Positions 1 through 9,621 of a stretch of 64,000 nt of DNA are shown one piece after another (the stretch's first letter is position 1; each line of letters opens with the position of its first letter). A program made the translations under genes and the position numbers. The notes beneath the pieces are model-generated. The model saw nothing but the letters and a program-made list of their open reading frames with translations, had not been told where the DNA came from and ran no database searches. Source of the stretch: Cokeromyces recurvatus (Eukaryota > Mucoromycota > Mucoromycetes > Mucorales > Mucoraceae); NCBI RefSeq assembly GCF_025118155.1, contig NW_026251427.1, forward strand, positions 1 through 64,000. The letters are read 5' to 3'.

Positions 1-1058
1 TGACATTTTTTCATATTGAATTCTTCTATAATATCTAACGTATCACTGGTAAGTTACGCATACATTATGACCAGCTGCATAGTTTCTTTTGATGTAGCAG
101 CAGCGGTATCTTTAGATGCCTTTCTTCTTTTAGCACCAACAACTTTTCTTTTTTTGACATTTCGTGTTTCTCTCTAGCTTTGAGATGGCGGGTAACAACT
201 TTTATATTGAGATTTAGATCATCTTTTATGAATTCAGCAGTTACATATACTGTATGAAATTGAATTATGTGCTTGATCTTTTTTACTATATCAATGTTTC
301 TTCCATACAATCATATTTTTATTTCCATCATAAAAATATATTTACACGATATGTACTATCATTCCATAGAAATTAGATATATGTATATCTTTTTGTGATG
401 ATATTTTGAGATTATATTATCAACACTTATGCATTGAAATCAATGATATTATGATTTAACAGCTCTTTTATATGTCAGTGTTTTCTATACCTTGTTTTGT
501 ATAACTATAGCATTTCAATAGAATATTAGTATTTCAATAGTTATCGTTTCGCATAACGATGAACCATGACGATGTCTTTATCAAAATAAACAAGTAAATG
601 ATAAGTGGCATCAATTAACTGCTGATTATAGTACATTTGATTAATTTGCTGCGAACAAATTGGCTTTATTTCATAATGAATTAAAGCAAGAGTTATAATA
701 CATGAGGTTAATAGAATATATATTGAGAGCAGCCGTATTCGTGGTAGTAGCAAAAATAATATAAAGAAGGTTACTGTTTTTACTAAAGATAAAGAAAGTA
801 TAAAAGTACAAATTTCGGCAAAAAGCCAAGGATAAGAAAACGCAATAAAATATTCACATAAAGGAGCAGTAACATGACAAATGACCAGAGGCGACAAGGC
901 AGGAAAAGAGAAATAATACTTATTCTTTTTTAATAGACTTTTTGAAAGATGGTCTCTTGAATAAAGTCTTTTGTGATTGATCTCGTTGGCTTCGGCTAAG
1001 GCCTAAAATCATTAGTCATAAGCGAGTCAACTCTTCCTAATAAATTGCTATTAACTCA
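1..1058. other. No confident gene; two weak open frames
   Basis: I find no gene I can defend here. Two minus-strand open frames are visible. One at 310-65 is Lys-rich (81 codons). The other at 897-541 (118 codons) encodes a hydrophobic stretch with several possible membrane segments, but it begins at TTG rather than ATG. Neither has flanking splice sites that join it convincingly to a longer product. They may be decayed exons downstream of the split gene that ends at 1059. Confidence 0.3.
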
Positions 1059-2156
1059 TCAATTCGTGAAAAGAAATATATATATAATTACATCAAGATA
1101 TGATAGTATATTAATAGCAGGTAGTAAGATCATGATATCCAGAGCATCTCGTAAAGTACGAAATTGGGCTATTAGACGAGATCGATATTCAGCTTCGTAT
1201 TCAAGAGACATTTGATATAGATAACAATCATAGCCTAAAAATTCACAATGAGCTTTTTGACAGAACTTATGCTGTAATGAGAGCTTACCTTCAACTAAAA
1301 GACCGTAGCAGACTGGATTGTTAACACCCAAATCAATTTGTTGGTCAATAATTGCTTTCATCTCTCGTTGGGACTTGACGAAACCGGTTTCATACTTATT
1401 TGATGAACTACCTGGTTTTTTTATCTCACAAACAAAGAAATCCACTTTGATATCAACCTTCAGCTTTAGCATAATTAAAATATCTGGTTTGTAATCTTTC
1501 ATCGTTATCATTGTCTTGTTAAATCTAAACAAAAAAAAAAGGAAAAGATGAGATCATATGTGACTTTTATAGCAATCATTCAATACTTACTTTGATACCT
1601 CAAAGTCGCGGCGGCCAGCAAATAATGGGAGGACGAGGGGAAATACCGCTTGAACTGAAAACTGACATTCAGTCATATCGGAATCGTTCCATGTCAGCAA
1701 ACAATTGTAGATATTTGTGATGATTTTTTTTGCTAAGCCAGCTGTATTACTGATAGTAAAATTGAATTGATCTAAATTGTGGATATTATTAGAGTATGAC
1801 TTCCAAAAGAAACTGCTATTTCTATAATATTTACTGTTACTCTTATTGAATAACTTACGATTTGTAATTCAAGGAGATCTGAAATTACTGCTTGCATATT
1901 TTCAATCGTTGGGATTTTGGCTTGCTGGCAATATGATGAGCAATCCTTAATGTTTAAGTATTCACATAATCTTGTATTATTAAGAGGTGTATGCCCAAAT
2001 ACAAATATAAATGATAATGACCTATTTATTGGCATAGTTTTAGCAAATTAAAGCACTGAATATAAACAAGTTTTCACTTACAATACACGGATATCGTTTA
2101 GTATTTTGGAATGCTGCGCACCAATAATGTTTATATTTCTAAATTGCATCAACTTG
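1059..2156 (-). pseudogene. 3' part of a lineage-specific gene split by the CACTA element
   Basis: On the minus strand, coding-like blocks lie at 2035-1859, 1771-1591 and 1524-1059, each bounded by GTAAGT donors and TTTAG acceptors. A further coding-looking stretch runs up to the element boundary (about 2149-2076). The last block contains DYKPDIL, then FFVCEIKKP about 14 residues on. This D...ExK spacing resembles a PD-(D/E)xK nuclease-like core, but the match is only by motif. The phase between the first two blocks does not agree, and the stretch beside the element reads best in another frame, so the gene looks decayed. It resembles orphan families common in Mucorales genomes; I recognise no function. 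The other half lies across the CACTA insertion at 4957-6001. Confidence 0.5.
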
Positions 2157-2181
2157 CACTATGGCGAAAATTATGGTAAAT
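2157..2181 (+). repeat. CACTA left terminal inverted repeat
   Basis: CACTATGGCG followed by AAAATTATGGTAAAT. The first ten bases match the right end exactly and the following dozen match with a few changes. A palindrome (ATTGGTAGC/TTTTCTACCAAT) follows immediately at about 2190-2210. Confidence 0.75.
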
Positions 2182-2596
2182 GAAGAAAAATTGGTAGCTT
2201 TTCTACCAATTTTTTTTTGAACCAGCCAACCACATTTAAGGAAGGGTGCATCCCAGATGGCTAGCAATGTTGAGATGTTTTTTAAATCCCTAGAATTAAG
2301 CCTAGAAGCAACTAGGTGAATAGTAAAAGATATATAGATTATTTTTATATGTTTGGGTGTCTTTTTATTCCCTTCATTTAAGCCATGAACTTCATTTTAG
2401 AATTATGATTTTTAATTTTTTACGGAAAAAAAAAAATTGGCAACAGCTACCAAATTGGTATTTTAGCTACCATATTTCAGCGCTTGAATTTCTGTCAGAG
2501 CCAAAACGGGCTTCTAATTTTTTAATTGAATTTTTTTTTCTTTTCAACAAACAAGCTTTGAGCTGGTTTTTTTTATTTTATTTGGAGCTTAATAAT

Positions 2597-4188
2597 TTAA
2601 ATTAAAGAAATGTTACCAACTGTTGTGCGAAGATTAATGTCGAAAACAAAGTACGGGGATATAACATAAAACTGGTTATCGACTCCAGGGTATTGTACAA
2701 GACCAGCTTGCCTATCGATGTCATAAACACTGATAACAGCGTATTTTGGGTATATAATAGAAGTATTGCCAGTTTGTTCTTCTATTGGCTTGCTTCGCTT
2801 TACTAGAGGGACAGATGAGTCATGCGAAGCTGTGGTATGTTGACTCATGACTTCAATGAACGCGAGAAATTGTACATTCGATTGTGAAAGCTCATGCTTG
2901 AAATAGAACAGAACAGAACCAACAAACCAACGTTTCCTTCTTCTAAAATAATATGTTCGGTAAATAAGAATTTATAGTTGTTTTAGTTTTTTTTTTTTTT
3001 TTTTTAAACTTACGTGTTATCTAAACAGGAAAACATGATGTACTGATTCCCTCTACTGGTTTCTTTTTTTAATCGCCTGTACATACAAGATGAATATACA
3101 GTTGAAGAAACCAAAAGGCGGGATGCAAGGGTTATAGAAGTGCTGGGTATATTAATGGGGAGTCTTTGATTATTTAAGCGAGTATAGAATCTCTTTATAG
3201 TTTTGACAATTTTCTTGCCGGGTATACCTTCCACCAATTGATCATCATTCAGCTCAGAAATCGGGATGAAAGGCTCCCATAATTGTGGACCATTAGCATC
3301 ATCGGGTATATTCATGTAGCTGGCATCGGTATATTGTCTGGGTTGAATCAGATTAGCCAGTTCAGCAATGTTTAAAACGCGGTTGACGTGATTGTGGATT
3401 GCCAGTCTTTCAATGACGTTACTTGCGTTTTTTCCACCCTCACGTTTCGACTTGATCAGCTTTGAAAAAACCCCAATCGATCGCTCCATTGACCTTATTG
3501 AATACGCTCGAAGAGGGCCTTGCTTTTTTATCATGAAAGGTATATGAGCTAGGTAATGTTGTACTGGTCTGAATACGCTGCGCGATATATGTTTATGGTT
3601 AACCTGTTGAAGGAGGTACTTATGCCAGTCGTTAAAGTGCCTAGTGTAGAAGGGGTTACTAATCAGTTTGTGTAATATTATAGAATTTGAGTCTTACCCA
3701 TCCATCTCACTGATCAACTCATCAGTTAGATCCCATTGAAGGGCCAAAGAGCAACCTTTCACTAGCGATAATACAGCTTTTTGGACTGTTCTATTGGGTA
3801 AATATGGGGTAACTAAAGTTGGAATAATATAGAGCAGAAAGTCCAGCCAATCCACAGCACGAGTTCCTTCGGTTTTTGCAACAACATTGTCAAAACTGCC
3901 TTGAAATGAGGTAGGGATATATTGTCTTGACTCTGTTATGCTTTTTCCAATGTTTACAAGGCTTCTTTGGGGTATAAAAAAAGGGTAGTTCTCCAACACC
4001 TTTGTGCCATCCTGTTGGATATAAAAAAAGACAGCGTTTTGACTTGGGTTAAGATCAACGGTAATCATGTCGTACATTTGTTTGCCGATGCCTCTAGCGA
4101 TCAAATGGAGCTCATCCAAGCCAAAGAAAGGAGAACCAGAAAAGCTATTTAGCGCACTAAAGACACTCGGTTGATGGATAGATCTGGC
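2597..4188 (-). pseudogene. Tnp2-like CACTA transposase, C-terminal part
   Basis: Three exons join in phase: 4188-3698, 3658-3014 and 2942-2597, giving 494 codons including the stop with no internal stop or frameshift. The upstream exon starts after a good acceptor (TTTATAG at 4195-4189). Visible signatures are FGLDELHLIARGIGK, RAVDWLDFLLY, VFRPVQHYLAHIP and GPLRAYSIRSMERSIG, a pattern shared with the C-terminal half of Tnp2-type transposases seen in Mucorales. The DDE half that should precede it is absent; only about 770 bp separate this exon from the terminal repeat, and that space holds a T38 tract and repeats. A tiny ATG-started frame at 4379-4325 could be a short 5' exon, but I cannot join it. 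I expect no active transposase. Confidence 0.65.
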
Positions 4189-4231
4189 CTATAAACAAAG
4201 TAGTAAGTAAACATGATGGTAATAAGCATGA

Positions 4232-4233
<2 letters not shown>

Positions 4234-4271
<38 letters not shown>
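4234..4271 (+). repeat. Poly(T) tract, T38
   Basis: Thirty-eight consecutive T residues inside the CACTA element, upstream of the transposase exon on the minus strand. Confidence 0.95.
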
Positions 4272-4277
<6 letters not shown>

Positions 4278-4765
4278 CTCTTTAACCTAATTCATTATGG
4301 TTCTTATTTAAAATAACTCTCAACCTCGTTCATTATTATGTATAGAAGACTCTTCATTTGAGAAGGTAGCAGATTCCATCTTGTTTTTAGTTCTTTTTTA
4401 TGCTATTTATAATCTTGCACTCAATTCTAACATTCGTTTATATTGTTCATTAGTCATTGTTTTCTTAGAAAAAAAAAAAAAAAGCTCTATACGCTACTTG
4501 ACTCGTACAAAAGAAAAGGCAAATACACGAATTGCCGGAAGTTCTTTGTTACTTCATCTTGCTAACATGAAGAAATTACTTTTTCTTTTTAGTCCAAGTT
4601 TTAAAAAGGTATGTTAGTTTAAATGTTTAGAATCTTCTTCAGTGTTTATATGAAAAAACACATATATAATAAGCAGATAAGCATTATCCCACTATTGTTT
4701 TGTACTGTTTTAAAAAATAAAGCGTTATTTTATATTTATAAAAATATGATAAATAAGCAACCCAT

Positions 4766-4931
4766 ATCGTATATAAGCTACCAAAAAAATATGGTAGAAA
4801 AGCTACCAATATTGTATATAAGCTACCAAAAAAATATGGTAGAAAAGCTACCTTTTGGGTGCTTATAGAATATCATTTCTACCATATTTTAACTGTCAAA
4901 ATTGGTAACTTTGCTACCATATTGGTAACTT
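4766..4931. repeat. Subterminal direct and inverted repeats of the CACTA element
   Basis: A unit containing ATATAAGCTACC and AAAAAAATATGGTAG, ending AAAAGCTACC, is present twice in tandem (about 4769-4852). It is followed by inverted versions (TTGGTAACTTTGCTACCATA, then TTGGTAACTTTTCTACCATA). The same words occur near the left end (2190-2210 and 2450-2485). Such arrays commonly bind CACTA transposases. Confidence 0.65.
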
Positions 4932-4956
4932 TTCTACCATATTTTCCGCCATAGTG
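4932..4956 (-). repeat. CACTA right terminal inverted repeat
   Basis: Read on the minus strand this end is CACTATGGCGGAAAATATGG, matching the left end. It directly abuts coding-like sequence of the interrupted host gene on its right. Confidence 0.75.
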
Positions 4957-6001
4957 AATTGTGTAAAATAAAAGAATCAAAATGCATTGGGTTCCACATC
5001 AATTGGCCATCACCGTCAAGATAATCCAGGACACTACAGTTAGCTTCTTGTTCTTTAAGAGAGTTGAATGACTCATCCTCACCCAAAGAATTAAAAATGA
5101 CCTATCCCAGAAATAAACATGTTATATTTAAATCAATACAAACTGTAAGATAAGGCTATTATCTTACCATAGTATGTTCTTCTTCTAGAATCATTAAAAT
5201 TAATTAAATGGTTTAGTACAAAGTTTTCAAGATATTGATTCTCACTTATTCAAGTTACCGAGTCTACAGCATCATTTTCTTGCTGTTGTTGCTCTGCCTG
5301 TGGTTGTAGCTGCTGTGGCAGATGATTATGTAGTGAAGATGGATCATCTTCGTTCTTCTCTTCTTCTTCTTCTTCGTTATCATTCTATTAAAAAAATATT
5401 ATCCTCCGTTACTATCGGGGTTATATCTAACACATGCCAAATCTACTTACATTCGATCTTTGCCTCTTCACACCCCGTGTCTAATTGGAAGTACAATAAA
5501 TTAGTTTTAGTTGTTGCAATGCTTGTAAAAAAATAACAAATTGAGAGTATCAAAATTATCATCAAAATACTATACCTTCTTTGTATAAGTAGCAGATCTT
5601 ATTGATGACTTGAAAATCTCTCTTGCAATTTCTTCATTGTTGATAGAAGAAATAAGAGCACAGTTCATAAAGTAATCCTTGCACTCGGTAGTTTTTAAGA
5701 ACTAATATCATAGTATTAATAGGTGTATAAATCATTTGGATGCACTGTTTACCTCATCTAAGTCCTTTTTTAATTTGCAAATCTTTGGATTCATGGTTCT
5801 TTTGTTATATCGTTTTCGCCGTTTCAAGTTCTTGAAGGCACAAATGAATTTATTTCGATTTTCATTACGAGTTTGTAAAGTATATGTTTCCAATAGTCTC
5901 ACATTAAACTGAACAGAGTTCATATTTTCCCAAAGATACTCAGCTAACGATAAACCTGTCATATTGCTTAGAAATGGTTGATCAAAGTGAATAAAAGACA
6001 A
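4957..6001 (-). pseudogene. 5' part of the lineage-specific gene split by the CACTA element
   Basis: An ATG at 6001 opens a frame of 83 codons (begins MSFIHFDQPFLSN; basic Lys/Arg-rich centre) up to a GTAAAC donor near 5752. Further coding-like exons follow: about 5699-5573 (ends YTKK), a short exon near 5487-5458, and an acidic Glu/Gln-rich exon near 5384-5259. Two more, near 5196-5178 and 5104-4957, carry VIFNSLGEDESF and LDYLDGDGQLMW, and run directly into the CACTA right end. Phases agree for the first exons but not for the last joins, so the gene appears inactivated. The remaining 3' exons are at 2156-1059. No function recognised. Confidence 0.5.
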
Positions 6002-6026
6002 TCACTATTCCAATTTACTAGCTGGA

Positions 6027-6116
6027 GTATTTTTTAGTAAAATTGAGAAAGGCTCTGGAATAAAATGATAAATTTAAAGCCAGATTTGATAAAATGTTTT
6101 CACTAAAATTAAGAAA
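6027..6116 (+). repeat. Terminal inverted repeat, Tc1 copy 1, left
   Basis: Ninety bases nearly identical (one mismatch) to the reverse complement of 7629-7718. Confidence 0.85.
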
Positions 6117-6200
6117 AGGTTAGAGCTAAATTGATAACAGCCAAGAAAAAAAATTGATAAAAACTTACAAAAAGATTGAGAAAATAAATTTATTTGAAAA

Positions 6201-7591
6201 CTAAAGGTTCTTTTCCATTGCTAAACATCTTTCAAAAAATGTGATAGAATGACAAATCCATCCCTGGCAGTCTTTCAAAGTTACCTTTGAACAGGACTCC
6301 ATTATTCTTCGTGTCAATGCGTCGCCAGTATCAAATGGGCTTCTTTTGATACCATACTTTACCTTCGACCAGAATAGCTCAATGGGGTTGAGGAAAGGTG
6401 AATAGAGAGGAAGAGAAGCACATTTGTATCCTCTTTTCTCAATAAAAATTCTTACTGTGGCAGGCTTATGAATAGGAGCATTGTCCATCACTAAGTAAAA
6501 CCCTTTCATGTCGTTCTTATCCAAGACGTCCATTACGTTACTTAAATATGCTAAATAATGTTCAGTTCTCATTCTAACTCTAGCTGTAGTTTGAATAACT
6601 TTTCCGTCTGATTTTCTTTTTGTAGATCCGGCAACTGTGATGGGCTTTCTCAAAGATATGTCGATGACACCTTGAGATGAAATAGCTCCGAGGATTGTAA
6701 TGGACGTACCTCTGGAAGCTGGAACTATTGCCTTTGCAGGTTTTCCCTTTTTGAACCAACCTCGAGTTCGCGTTATATGAAGATTAAAACCTGCTTCGTC
6801 TAAAAATATGCAGTTCTTCTCAAAATCAAACTTGCTGTCAGCCATCCATTGCATTATAGTATTTTTTTCTCTTTAGAATCGTCTCTTCCGAGTTTCTAGA
6901 TTCGACTATTTTCTCTAGTTTTTTCATAAACAAAGCACAGTTGTTTCTGGCATGTCTATAAACAGAAGACTTACTAACAGACAATCTAGGGAATTCCTGG
7001 TGCAACATCTCCCCCATTTGTGTAATAGTAATAGTTGCAAAATCGTCCACAATTTTTGTTAAAAATATTGTGTGCTCTTCTTTTAAATCAGAAACATTTC
7101 CAACAACACGTCCTCCTTTTTTTTGTTTCACTTATCTTCCCCTCTTTCGTCCATTGTTTTCGGAAACAATAAGCTGAACTTAAAACGATACCAGTTCGTA
7201 AAGCTGCGTCTTTTACAGGAACCATTTCTGTTATCAAGCAGATAAACTCTTTGATTTGTTCCTGATTGTACTTTCTGTATTTCAAAGTTTTCTCTTTTTC
7301 TTTATTGCTGCTAGCAAGTTTCTTAGCAAATTCTTCGACAGTGGGCTTTGCTAGTTTATCGTTACTTTCATTCTCATTTTCACTATTATCTTCGTTATAG
7401 TTATTCTCTTCTGAGTCAAGAGCTCCCAGTTCTTCATTAACTTCTTCATCGAGATCCATAGCGTCTGAGGAAGGCATAGTGGTTACCCATTTAGATCTCA
7501 TCATAGACATCATGCTAACATAAATCTCGGTAGTTTGTTCCTCTTCCTCTTGTTGGAGGCTTAATTCATTCATTTCAAAATCAGTGTTCAT
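6201..7591 (-). pseudogene. Tc1/mariner-like DD34E transposase, frameshifted
   Basis: Three overlapping frames (7591-7088, 7131-6838, 6854-6201) together match the intact 460-aa transposase at 9434-8052 along its whole length. The first break is at a T-run near 7115-7125, the second near 6850-6870. Catalytic-core motifs survive in the last frame: FLDEAGFN (first Asp), VMDNAPIH (second Asp) and PFLNPIELFW (Glu), with the 34-residue spacing of DD34E enzymes. The N-terminal helix-turn-helix region is in the first frame. By eye it is about three-quarters identical to the neighbour. Not expected to give functional protein. Confidence 0.8.
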
Positions 7592-7628
7592 TGATATAAT
7601 ATGTTTTTTAGTATTTTAAAAGGAAGAC

Positions 7629-7718
7629 TTTCTTAATTTTAGTGAAAACATTTTATCAAATCTGGCTTTAAATTTATCATTTTATTCCAGAGCCTTTCTC
7701 AATTTTACTGAAAAATAC
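7629..7718 (-). repeat. Terminal inverted repeat, Tc1 copy 1, right
   Basis: Partner of 6027-6116. The outermost TATTGTATTTTTC (minus strand) is also shared with both ends of the second element. Confidence 0.85.
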
Positions 7719-7851
7719 AATAGTACTAAAAATGCGAACAATTTATAATACTCTGATTGGTTTAAAAGAGATAATGAACAAGTTTTAAACTCAACTGATG
7801 ACGATTGCAATTCATGACGTTTTACTATGCATGTCTAGTCACATTTTTATA

Positions 7852-8026
7852 TTGTATTTTTCAGCAAATAAGAGAAAATTTCAGAAAAAATAAGAGAAAA
7901 TTATTGGACAAATAAGAGAAAATTATTGGATAAAATAAGAGAAAATTATTGAACAAATAAGAGAAAATTATTGAACAAATAAGAGAAAATTTTAGGTCAA
8001 TTAAGAGAAAAAAAAATGGCAATTAG
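7852..8026 (+). repeat. Left TIR of Tc1 copy 2 with tandem subrepeats
   Basis: Contains six copies of ATAAGAGAAAATT spaced 20-25 bp apart by variants of ATTGGAC/ATTGAAC, then one TTAAGAGAAAA. These are likely transposase-binding sites (inference). The right TIR has four equivalent units. Confidence 0.8.
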
Positions 8027-8051
8027 CAAAAAATTTACTTATACTTAAATC

Positions 8052-9434
8052 TCATAAGTTTTTCTCCAGGGCTAAACACTTTTCAAAGAATCTGAGAGAA
8101 TGGCGAATCCAGCCCTGGCAGTCTTTCTTAGTTACTTTGGAGCAGGCATCCATTATTCTGGGTGTGAGTGTCTCACCAGTTTCGAAAGGGCTTCTTTTGA
8201 CGCCATACTTCACCTTCGACCAGAATAGCTCAATTGGGTTTAGGAATGGTGAGTACGGCGGAAGATATGCACACTTATAGCCTCTGCTTTCTATTAAGTT
8301 TCTTACTGTAGCTGGCTTATGTATGGGAGCATTATCCATTACCAAGTAAAAGCCCTTCATATTATTTCGGTCAAGAACATCCATCACATTACTCAAGTAA
8401 TTTAAATAGTGCTCAGTCCTAGTTCCAACCTTAGCTGTCGTTGTAACAACCTTCCCATCTATTCTTCTCTTCTTAGCTCCCGAAACTAATATTGGCTTTC
8501 TCAAAGAGATGTCAATAATGCCGGCGCTAGAGATGGCACCAAGAATGGTTATTGTGGTGCCTTTTGAAGCAGGGACAGTTGTTTTAGCAGGTTCTCCTAT
8601 CTTGGACCAGCCACGAGTGCGTGTCATGTGTAAATTGAACCCTGCTTCATCCAAAAAAACGCAATTATTCTCAAAGTCCATATTTTTATCAGCTAGCCAT
8701 TGAAGGATGGTCTCCTTTCTCTTCTTAAGAGTTTCTTCCGAGTTTCTAGCAGATGAAATTTTCTCCAACTTCTTCATAGATAGTGCACAGCTGGTTCTAA
8801 GATGTCTGTATACTGCGGATGGGCTCACGGAGAGACTTGGAAATTCTTTGAGCAACAACTCGTGTATTCCAGCTACAGTTGCAGTTGAACACTCATCAAC
8901 AATGTCGGTAATAAACTTTGTGTGTTTTTCAGTAAGCTCAGAGACAGTTCCCATTTTGCGCCCTCTTTTTTTCTGTTGAGGTATTTCCCCTGTTTTCTGC
9001 CATTGCGATTTGAAACGGTAAGCTGATTTCTCATTTATTCCTGTTTTTAAAGCTGCATCTTTTACAGGAACCTGTTCAATTAACAGGGAAATAAGCTTGT
9101 TGATATCTTGCTGAGTGTACACACGTCTAGCATTGCTAGCGGCGTCTTTTTTTTCGGCCAGATCTCTGAGAGGCTTCTCTTCTTTCAAATCGCTCTCACT
9201 ACCCTGTACATCAGCTTCATTTTCCTCCTTATCCGAGCTATTGCTGGCCTCATCACCCTCGTACCCTTCCTTCAGCTCCATCGTCGCATCTTCATCTAAC
9301 TCCATGGCTGATGCAGTGATGTTGTACTTCCACTTCTTTCTCATCATTGACATTACGCTGACAATGATTTCAGGTACAGCTTCAATGTCATCGTCGCGTA
9401 GAGAAATTTCGTTCATATCAAAGTCAATATCCAT
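8052..9434 (-). CDS. Tc1/mariner-like DD34E transposase
   Basis: Cut-and-paste DNA transposase of the Tc1/mariner (IS630) superfamily, intronless, 460 aa, starting at ATG 9434. The first 100 residues are acidic and low-complexity. A helix-turn-helix region follows (about 105-230, with VPVKDAALKTG and the basic KKRGRK). The DDE catalytic domain occupies about 235-460. Its core residues are visible: CVFLDEAGFN, VMDNAPIHKPATVR and YSPFLNPIELFWSKVK. Counting from the second Asp to the Glu gives 34 intervening residues, hence DD34E. The frame is uninterrupted and lies inside intact inverted repeats with TA flanks, so this copy could be active; activity itself is not visible from sequence. Confidence 0.9.
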   Translation of the reverse strand: MDIDFDMNEISLRDDDIEAVPEIIVSVMSMMRKKWKYNITASAMELDEDATMELKEGYEGDEASNSSDKEENEADVQGSESDLKEEKPLRDLAEKKDAASNARRVYTQQDINKLISLLIEQVPVKDAALKTGINEKSAYRFKSQWQKTGEIPQQKKRGRKMGTVSELTEKHTKFITDIVDECSTATVAGIHELLLKEFPSLSVSPSAVYRHLRTSCALSMKKLEKISSARNSEETLKKRKETILQWLADKNMDFENNCVFLDEAGFNLHMTRTRGWSKIGEPAKTTVPASKGTTITILGAISSAGIIDISLRKPILVSGAKKRRIDGKVVTTTAKVGTRTEHYLNYLSNVMDVLDRNNMKGFYLVMDNAPIHKPATVRNLIESRGYKCAYLPPYSPFLNPIELFWSKVKYGVKRSPFETGETLTPRIMDACSKVTKKDCQGWIRHSLRFFEKCLALEKNL

Positions 9435-9468
9435 TTTTTGTTAATAATAGTGAGAAAAGTGCTTTCTA

Positions 9469-9621
9469 CTAATTGCCATTTTTTTTTCTCTTAATTTTTC
9501 TTGGACTTTCTCTTAATTGACCTAAAATTTTCTCTTATTTGTTCAATAATTTTCTCTTATTTTATCCAATAATTTTCTCTTATTTTTTCTGAAATTTTCT
9601 CTTATTTGCTGAAAAATACAA
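9469..9621 (-). repeat. Right TIR of Tc1 copy 2
   Basis: Inverted partner of 7852-8026. It has four ATAAGAGAAAATT units against six on the left, plus an extra TTAAGAGAAA segment, so the two ends are not the same length. Confidence 0.8.

Larger units (their letters stand above)
2157..4956 (-). mobile_element. CACTA (EnSpm-type) DNA transposon, internally deleted
   Basis: The element starts with CACTATGGCG at 2157 and ends with its inverted complement CGCCATAGTG at 4956, giving 2800 bp. The terminal repeats stay similar for about 22 bp. Subterminal copies of GGTAGC/GCTACC and TACCATATT motifs, in both orientations, crowd the first 60 bp and the last 200 bp, as is typical of CACTA transposase-binding regions. 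Inside, on the minus strand, is the C-terminal part of a Tnp2-like transposase (4188-2597). No exact 2-3-bp target duplication is visible: the left flank ends TTG and the right flank begins AATTG. Too little space remains for a full transposase, so the copy is probably non-autonomous. Confidence 0.75.
6027..7718 (-). mobile_element. Tc1/mariner-type transposon copy 1 (degenerate)
   Basis: Two 90-bp terminal inverted repeats (6027-6116 and 7629-7718) differ at only one position. They begin GTATTTT(T/C)AGTAAAATTG and run through AAAGCCAGATTTGATAAAATG. The right end is flanked by TA at 7721-7722; the left boundary is ambiguous by a few bases. The interior carries a frameshifted DDE transposase on the minus strand. 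It sits just upstream of the start of the split orphan gene (6001). Confidence 0.8.
7852..9621 (-). mobile_element. Tc1/mariner-type transposon copy 2 (apparently complete)
   Basis: The element is flanked by TA dinucleotides (7850-7851 and 9622-9623), the target duplication expected for Tc1/mariner, and its ends read TTGTATTTTTCAGCAAATAA. The terminal repeats are unusually long (about 175 nt left, 153 nt right) and built of repeated ATAAGAGAAAATT units. A complete transposase gene occupies the centre on the minus strand. Length 1770 bp. It is separated from copy 1 by only about 130 bp. Confidence 0.85.

Noticed and set aside
4381..4868. Two adjacent plus-strand frames of about 80 codons
   Set aside because: They lie in A+T-rich subterminal repeats of the CACTA element; the predicted peptides only reflect the repeated words.
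7860..8015. Regularly spaced repeats resembling a CRISPR array
   Set aside because: They are subrepeats within the Tc1 terminal repeat, have no unique spacers and recur inverted at the other end.
8509..9444. Several plus-strand open frames across the second transposon
   Set aside because: They are antisense shadows of the intact transposase, whose motifs are all on the minus strand.
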